Source of the DNA: Variovorax sp. OV700
Lineage (GTDB): Bacteria; Pseudomonadota; Gammaproteobacteria; Burkholderiales; Burkholderiaceae_C
NCBI RefSeq assembly: GCF_900099805.1
Contig: NZ_FNDR01000010.1
Span: 124,001 to 188,000, forward strand
DNA length: 64,000 bases
Direction of reading: 5' to 3'
Shown: one piece after another, positions 59,144 to 64,000 of the stretch
How positions within the stretch are numbered: the stretch's first letter is position 1
Layout: every line of letters starts with the position of its first letter
Notes under the pieces: generated by a model
Told to the model about the DNA's origin: nothing
Databases searched by the model: none
What the model saw: only the letters and a program-made list of their open reading frames with translations
Made by a program: the position numbers and the translations under genes

Positions 59144-60832
59144 ATGTCCATGCTCAAACCCGACTTCAACGATCCGATCACCCTGCAGGTGATGTGGGAC
59201 CGCCTGGTCTTCATCGCCGACCAGGCCGACAGCGCGCTCGGCCGTACGGCCTTCTCGCCGATCGTGCGCGAGAACCACGACTACGTGAACGTGCTGCTGG
59301 ACGCCAAGGGTCGTGCGCTCGCGCAATGCACCTGGTCGATTCCGGTGTTCATCACCACGCTGCCCATGGCGGCGCAGAACTACTTCCTCAAGGCCTTTCC
59401 GCCCGAGTCGCTGGAGCCCGGCGACGTGCTGGCCACCAACGACCCCGTGATCGGCACCGGCCACCTGCCGGACATGGTCATGCTCACGCCGATCTTCCGC
59501 AAGGGAAAGATCGTGGGCTACGCGGGCAGCATCGCCCACCTGCCGGACATCGGCGGCCGGCCGCAGTCGCCCGACTCGACCGACATGTTCGAGGAGGGCA
59601 TCCGCATTCCGATGCTCAAGCTGTTCAAGGCTGGCAAGCCGAACACCGATGTGTTCTCCGTCATCGAGGCCAGCGTGCGCCTGCCGCACGAAGTGCGCGG
59701 CGACATCCAGAGCATGGTGGCCGCCAACGAGGTGATGAGCCGCGAGCTCACGCGCTTCATGGACGAATACGGCCTGGAAGACTGCGACGGCCTCGGCGAG
59801 GCGATCTTCAGCCGCTCGGAGCGCCACATGCGCCAGGCCATCGCGGCCTGGCCGAACGGCAGCTACAAGGCCGACATGACGATCGACGGCTTCGAGTCCG
59901 ACGTCAAGCTGTGCGTGAGCGTGGAAGTGCGCGACGACTCGATCCACGTCGACTACACCGGCACCTCGCCCGAGGTGGCGCGGGGCATCAATGTGGTGCC
60001 GCACTACCGCGTGGCGCACAGCGTGTATGCGCTGAAATGCCTGCTCGATCCGGAGACGCCGAACAACGAGGGCTGCATGGTCGCGCTGACCGACTCCGCG
60101 CCGGCGGGATCGATCCTCAATCCGAGGCCGCATGCGGCGGGCGCGGCGCGCAACCTCGTGGGTCATTGCATTCCGAGCCTGATCTTCAAGGCGCTGCAGC
60201 ACGTCGTGCCCGAAGGCGCGATGGGCGACAGCGGCGGCGCGCCGATCTGGGGCATCAACTGCCAGGGCCAGCGCTCCGACGGAACGGCCTACGGCAGTGC
60301 GCAGAACTTTCACGGCGGGCAGGGCGGGCGGTCGTCGATGGACGGCCTGGACACGCTGAGCTTTCCATCCAACTGCCGTGTGACGCCAATCGAGATGTAC
60401 GAGCTCGCGGTGCCCGTGCTCACTGAATGCAAGGAGCTCATTCCCGACTCGGGCGGCCCCGGCAAGTTCCGCGGCGGCCTGGGCCAGCGCGGCGTGATCC
60501 GCAACCTGTCGGACCGCGAGATGAATATCTACCTGAGCACCGAGCACGTGAAGTACCCCTGCCTCGGTGTGCTGGGCGGCCAGGCCGGGCGCAACGGCGC
60601 GGTGCTGCACGACGGCAAGGCCGTGTTCCCGAAAGGGCGACTGGTGCTGGCACCGGGCGAGCGACTCACGATCGAACTGCCGGGCGGCGGCGGCTGGGGC
60701 GATGCCCAGCAGCGTTCGCGTGATCTGGTCGAGGACGATCTGCGCCAGGGCCTCGTCAGCATGGCCGGCGCGCAGGCCGACTACGGGTACGAGGCCGAAG
60801 CCGGCGCCGAAGCGCAGAAGGCGGTGGCGTGA
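59144..60832 (+). CDS. hyuB: hydantoinase/oxoprolinase family protein, subunit B (HyuB-like)
   Basis: 562 residues, HyuB/N-methylhydantoinase B family. The N-terminal DPITLQVMWDRLVFIADQAD, the segment PNNEGCMVALTDSAPAGSIL and the C-terminal LPGGGGWGDAQQR are characteristic. It works with the adjacent HyuA subunit. ATG 59144 lies 12 bases after hyuA. The stop overlaps the next start as TGATG. Confidence 0.92.
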   Translation: MSMLKPDFNDPITLQVMWDRLVFIADQADSALGRTAFSPIVRENHDYVNVLLDAKGRALAQCTWSIPVFITTLPMAAQNYFLKAFPPESLEPGDVLATNDPVIGTGHLPDMVMLTPIFRKGKIVGYAGSIAHLPDIGGRPQSPDSTDMFEEGIRIPMLKLFKAGKPNTDVFSVIEASVRLPHEVRGDIQSMVAANEVMSRELTRFMDEYGLEDCDGLGEAIFSRSERHMRQAIAAWPNGSYKADMTIDGFESDVKLCVSVEVRDDSIHVDYTGTSPEVARGINVVPHYRVAHSVYALKCLLDPETPNNEGCMVALTDSAPAGSILNPRPHAAGAARNLVGHCIPSLIFKALQHVVPEGAMGDSGGAPIWGINCQGQRSDGTAYGSAQNFHGGQGGRSSMDGLDTLSFPSNCRVTPIEMYELAVPVLTECKELIPDSGGPGKFRGGLGQRGVIRNLSDREMNIYLSTEHVKYPCLGVLGGQAGRNGAVLHDGKAVFPKGRLVLAPGERLTIELPGGGGWGDAQQRSRDLVEDDLRQGLVSMAGAQADYGYEAEAGAEAQKAVA

Positions 60833-61632
60833 TGTCCGGCGCACTGAAGGGTCAGGTGGCCCTCGTGACCGGCGGCGGCTCGGGCATCGGCCGCTCCACC
60901 GCGTTGATGCTCGCCGCCGAAGGCGCGCGCGTTGTCGTGATGGGCCGGCGGGCCGAGCCGCTGCAGGCTGTGGTCGACGAGATTCGCGGCGCCGGTGGCG
61001 AAGCCTGGGCGCGGCAGGCCGACCTGCAGGAACGCGAGCAGCTCATCGCGCTGGTGCGGTGGACCGAGAAGGAGGTCGGCCCCATCGGCATCCTCGTCAA
61101 CAACGCGGGCCTCACCAGCCGCGTGCGCAACATCCGCTGGATCGAGCCGGACGACTGGGAGTCGGCCATGTCGGTCAACCTGACGGCGGTCTACGTGCTG
61201 ATCCAGGCGGTGCTGCCGGGGATGCTCGATGCCGGTGCCGGCACCATCGTCACCGTTTCCTCACTCGCAGCCGTGCGCCCGAACCTGCTGGGCGGCGCGC
61301 CTTATGGTGCGGCCAAGGCGGCGGTGACGAACCTGATGGGCTTCGTGCATGGCACCTTCCGCAACAACAACATCCGCTCCACCACCATCCTGCCCGGCGA
61401 GGTCAATACGCCCATCATGGACACGCGCGTGCGCCCACCGAGTGCGGAAGAGCGCGCCGCCATGGTCGCGTCCGACGACGTGGCGCGCGCCATCTTGCTG
61501 GCCTGCACGCTGCCGCAGGGCACCACCATCGAGCAACTGGTGATCAGCCCGACCCGCGCGCGCGACCAGGGCCCCGACATCGAGATCAGCCGCTGGCTCG
61601 GCGCGCCCGACGGAACACCCGGCAAACCCTGA
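60832..61632 (+). CDS. short-chain dehydrogenase/reductase (SDR)
   Basis: Classical NAD(P)-dependent SDR of 266 residues: cofactor motif TGGGSGIGRS, NNAG at the core, catalytic Ser in TVSSLAA and the YxxxK pair in PYGAAK. The enzyme may oxidise or reduce an intermediate of the pathway whose first step is the HyuAB pair; the substrate cannot be read from sequence. ATG 60832 overlaps the hyuB stop (TGATG). Confidence 0.93.
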   Translation: MSGALKGQVALVTGGGSGIGRSTALMLAAEGARVVVMGRRAEPLQAVVDEIRGAGGEAWARQADLQEREQLIALVRWTEKEVGPIGILVNNAGLTSRVRNIRWIEPDDWESAMSVNLTAVYVLIQAVLPGMLDAGAGTIVTVSSLAAVRPNLLGGAPYGAAKAAVTNLMGFVHGTFRNNNIRSTTILPGEVNTPIMDTRVRPPSAEERAAMVASDDVARAILLACTLPQGTTIEQLVISPTRARDQGPDIEISRWLGAPDGTPGKP

Positions 61633-61644
61633 ACGAGACGAAGC

Positions 61645-62367
61645 ATGAGCGATACCCTCCATCAACGCCTGGCACGCGGCGACTCCGTGCTGATGGTCAA
61701 CCCGAACCATGTGTCACCCACGCTGTGCGAGAAGCTCGTGCGCTCGGGCGCGGACTCGGTCTTCATTGACTGCGAGCATGGCCTGGCCAGCTTCGAGGAC
61801 ATTCACCACATGGCCAAGGCCGCGCGCTATGCCGGCGGCTTCGGCATCGTGCGCCCGCAGAACCAGGAGCGCTCCACCATCACGCGCTGCCTGAACGCAG
61901 GCGCGGACGGCGTGATGGTGCCGCTGATCCACACCGCGGAGATCGCGCGGCAGGTGGTGCACACCTTCCGCTATGCCTGCCCCGACGATCACGCAACCCG
62001 GCTGCTGGTCGGCATGGTGGAGTCGGTCGAGGCCGTGCGCAATCTCGACGAGATCCTGGCGGTCGATGGCATCGACGTGTTCTTCGTCGGGCCGGGCGAC
62101 TTGTCGCAGTCGATGGGCTACTCGCCTGCGGTGGCTCCAGGCAAGCGCCGCCCGCAACCCGCACTCGACCTGGTCGACCAGACGCTGCAGCGCATTCGCG
62201 CGGCTGGAAAGATCGCGGGCACCCTGGTCGTGAAGCAGGACGTCGAACACCTGGTGTCGATGGGCGCGCAACTGCTGTACTACCATGCGGACCCCTTCGT
62301 GACGGAAGGCGTTGCGGCGATGCGCAGCCTGTCGCGGCCGGTGGCTGCCGCCGCCAACGCGCACTGA
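61645..62367 (+). CDS. HpaI-family class II aldolase/lyase
   Basis: 240 residues, HpcH/HpaI family, metal-dependent aldolase of 2-oxo acids. Motifs include FIDCEHGLASFEDI, MVESVEAVRNLDEI and FFVGPGDLSQSMGYS, with Glu and Asp of the metal site. It probably releases a 2-oxo product such as pyruvate or glyoxylate in the final step of the pathway. ATG 61645 lies 12 bases after the SDR stop. The next gene is convergent. Confidence 0.92.
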   Translation: MSDTLHQRLARGDSVLMVNPNHVSPTLCEKLVRSGADSVFIDCEHGLASFEDIHHMAKAARYAGGFGIVRPQNQERSTITRCLNAGADGVMVPLIHTAEIARQVVHTFRYACPDDHATRLLVGMVESVEAVRNLDEILAVDGIDVFFVGPGDLSQSMGYSPAVAPGKRRPQPALDLVDQTLQRIRAAGKIAGTLVVKQDVEHLVSMGAQLLYYHADPFVTEGVAAMRSLSRPVAAAANAH

Positions 62368-62378
62368 GCTGCGGAAAG

Positions 62379-63347
62379 TCAGGGCGGCGGTGACGCGGCT
62401 TCGGGCTCGCGGATGCCCGCAAGCCGACCGGCCGCGAACAGGTTGTCGATCTGTTCCTTGAGGATCTCCAGCACGGCGCGCGCCTGGTCGGACATCGGCA
62501 GGTGGTCCGGCACGCACAGCGACACGGTGGCTTGCAGCCCGGGCTCGACGATCCGGCGGATCACCGGCGGGTTCGCGGCCGGCGGAAAATCCGCCAGCGC
62601 CGAAGGCAGGATGGTGGCGCCCACGCCGGCCTGGATCGCCTGCCGCAGCGTTTCGGCGGACTCGATTTCCGCGCGGATGTTCGGTACCACGCCAATGCGG
62701 GCAAAAGCTTCGTCGACCATCCGCCGCAGAAAGTGCATGCGGCTCGGCAGCAGCAGGTCGATGCCGGCCAGCGCATGCAGCGCAATGGTTTGGTCGTCGT
62801 TCGGCTCCAGCTCCATGCCCGGTGGGGCAATCAGGAACAGGTCTTCGGTCAGGAGCGGTTGCAGCGTGAGGCCCTTCATGGGGCTGCCCGCGTAGATGAT
62901 GGCCATGTCCAGGCGCCCGGTCATGACCATCTCGCTCAGCACCAGGCCGAAGTTGTCGTTGATGAACAGGTTGACCCCCGGGTATGCGCTGCGCACCGCC
63001 TGCAGCAGTGGCATCGACAGCGCCGAGGCCGTGCTGTAGGTGGCCAGCCCGACCGAGACGGGGCCCGAGACGAAGCTCTCGTCCGTGCGGTTCATCAGCT
63101 CGCGCTCCACCTGCTCGAGGTGGCTCAACATGATCTGCGCCTGGCGATAGAGCTCGTTGCCGGCGGGCGTGGGCGTCACGCCCGCGTTGGAGCGGTTCAG
63201 CAGCTTGTGCTTGAAGTGCTCCTCGAGCGAGGCGATGTGTTGGCTCAGCGCCGGCTGCGCCACGCTCAGTTGCGCCGCGGCCGCGGAAAGACTGCGTGCG
63301 TCCACCGCGGTCACGAAGCTCTTGAGGGTCTTGAAATTTACCGTCAT
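62379..63347 (-). CDS. LysR-type transcriptional regulator
   Basis: About 322 residues. The winged HTH is at 1-65 (KTLKSFVTAVDARSLSAAAA, LSVAQPALSQHIASLEEHF) and the inducer-binding domain follows (GLATYSTASALSMPLLQAVR). The ATG at 63347 gives the family N-terminus. Its stop is 12 bases from the aldolase stop (convergent) and it diverges from the next LysR gene with a 98 bp gap. It is the nearest regulator to the operon and a candidate for binding the palindrome at 52233-52264. Confidence 0.93.
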   Translation of the reverse strand: MTVNFKTLKSFVTAVDARSLSAAAAQLSVAQPALSQHIASLEEHFKHKLLNRSNAGVTPTPAGNELYRQAQIMLSHLEQVERELMNRTDESFVSGPVSVGLATYSTASALSMPLLQAVRSAYPGVNLFINDNFGLVLSEMVMTGRLDMAIIYAGSPMKGLTLQPLLTEDLFLIAPPGMELEPNDDQTIALHALAGIDLLLPSRMHFLRRMVDEAFARIGVVPNIRAEIESAETLRQAIQAGVGATILPSALADFPPAANPPVIRRIVEPGLQATVSLCVPDHLPMSDQARAVLEILKEQIDNLFAAGRLAGIREPEAASPPP

Positions 63348-63380
63348 GGGAAGTCGGGTGCGAACTGATCGTAACCCCGG

Positions 63381-63409
63381 TTGACGCTGGCAACGCGTGG
63401 CTCGATGCT
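63381..63409 (+). promoter_or_regulatory. candidate promoter for the second LysR gene
   Basis: ttgacg (63381-63386) and gatgct (63404-63409) are 17 bases apart in the 98 bp gap between the divergent LysR genes. The -35 fits well (5 of 6), the -10 poorly (3 of 6). Confidence 0.3.
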
Positions 63410-63445
63410 TGCTTGCCAACAGAACAGCAAGACGACGGAGACCCG

Positions 63446-64000
63446 GTGAACCTCAGGCGGTTGAAATATTTCGTGAAGATCGTCGACGTGGGCAGCCTCA
63501 CGCAGGCCTCGGAGGTTCTGCACGTTGCGCAACCGGCGCTGAGCCAGCAGCTGGCCACGCTCGAAGGCGAGTTCAACCAGCGTCTGCTCCTGCGAACGCA
63601 GAAGGGCGTGGTGCCCACGGAGGCCGGCATGGTGCTGTACCGCCACGCGCAATTGATCCTGCGCCAGTTCGAGCAGGCGCGCGCCGACGTCGTCAACGCC
63701 GGGCGCAGCCTGGCGGGGCAGGTGTCGGTCGGTCTCGCGCCGGGCACGGCTGCATCAGGCCTGGCCTTGCCGCTGCTGCAGACGGTGCAGGAGCGGCATC
63801 CGCAACTCATGCTGCACATCAACGAGAACTTCGGAACCACGCTGTGCGACGTGGTGCGCAACGGCCTCATGGACATGGCCGTGCTCTATGGCGGCGAGCA
63901 TGCGGTGCGGGGCCTGTCGTTCGACCCCTTGCTCACCGAAGACCTGTGCGTCGTGGCCTCGCACGGCATGCTGCGCATGGACGGCGATGAACTCGCGCTG
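63446..64000 (+). CDS. LysR-type transcriptional regulator, truncated by window end
   Basis: First ~185 codons of a LysR regulator. The HTH is at 1-60 (RRLKYFVKIVDVGSLTQASE, LHVAQPALSQQLATLEGEF), and the inducer-binding domain (GLAPGTAASGLALPLLQTVQ) has begun by the edge. GTG 63446 follows acggag by 5 bases. It is divergent from the preceding LysR gene and its C-terminus is outside the window. Whether it controls the transporter operon or a downstream unit is unknown. Confidence 0.9.
   Translation, partial: MNLRRLKYFVKIVDVGSLTQASEVLHVAQPALSQQLATLEGEFNQRLLLRTQKGVVPTEAGMVLYRHAQLILRQFEQARADVVNAGRSLAGQVSVGLAPGTAASGLALPLLQTVQERHPQLMLHINENFGTTLCDVVRNGLMDMAVLYGGEHAVRGLSFDPLLTEDLCVVASHGMLRMDGDELAL

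Noticed and set aside
56624..60844. 1400-codon antisense open frame opposite livF, hyuA and hyuB
   Set aside because: The three sense genes have intact motifs; the antisense frame is low-complexity and spans gene borders.

Overview
The window is about 64 kb of high-GC DNA with dense, mostly co-oriented genes, short intergenic gaps and frequent 1-40 bp overlaps. The gene content and the palindromic intergenic repeats fit a beta-proteobacterium of the order Burkholderiales, probably Comamonadaceae of the Variovorax type. That assignment is inference; no rRNA or taxonomic marker is present.

About 1-47.5 kb is a type VI secretion system (T6SS) locus with threonine-phosphorylation control. The left arm holds tssL, tssM and tagF, a ~570 bp near-palindrome, then the kinase ppkA, a lytic transglycosylase (mltA), a sigma-like/membrane-protein/caspase trio, a divergent Hcp-like gene, and tagJ-tssE-tssF-tssG-clpV. 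The middle (21.6-37.2 kb) is a payload module: two near-duplicate vgrG genes, two DUF2169 proteins (one fused to pentapeptide repeats), a separate pentapeptide-repeat protein, DUF3540, DUF6484 and DUF4150 (PAAR-like) genes, a PAAR-like toxin with an HNH-like C-terminus, two paralogous downstream genes that are immunity candidates, and a degenerate ketoacyl-synthase fused to HEAT-type repeats. The FHA protein tagH and phosphatase pppA follow. The right arm reads leftward (tssA-tssB-tssC-hcp-cysteine hydrolase) and diverges from tssJ. A degenerate TssM-like protein and a DotU protein with a DUF4384 tail close the locus. No tssK is visible; it may lie just before position 1.

47.7-50.7 kb holds an orphan NarL-type response regulator, two small unknown proteins, a DUF2383 protein and gluconokinase.

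51.0-64.0 kb is a transport/catabolism cluster: a PLP aminotransferase, a five-gene branched-chain-amino-acid-type ABC transporter, hydantoinase/oxoprolinase A and B subunits, a short-chain dehydrogenase and an HpaI-type aldolase, followed by two divergent LysR regulators, the second cut by the window end. The aminotransferase is separated from the transporter by a LysR-type palindrome; transporter to aldolase looks like one operon.

The T6SS genes can be read together as follows: TssJLM forms the envelope complex, TssEFG with VgrG the baseplate, TssBC the sheath, Hcp the tube, and ClpV recycles the sheath. PpkA/PppA/TagH/TagF set activity, and the payload module supplies spike, loading and toxin functions.
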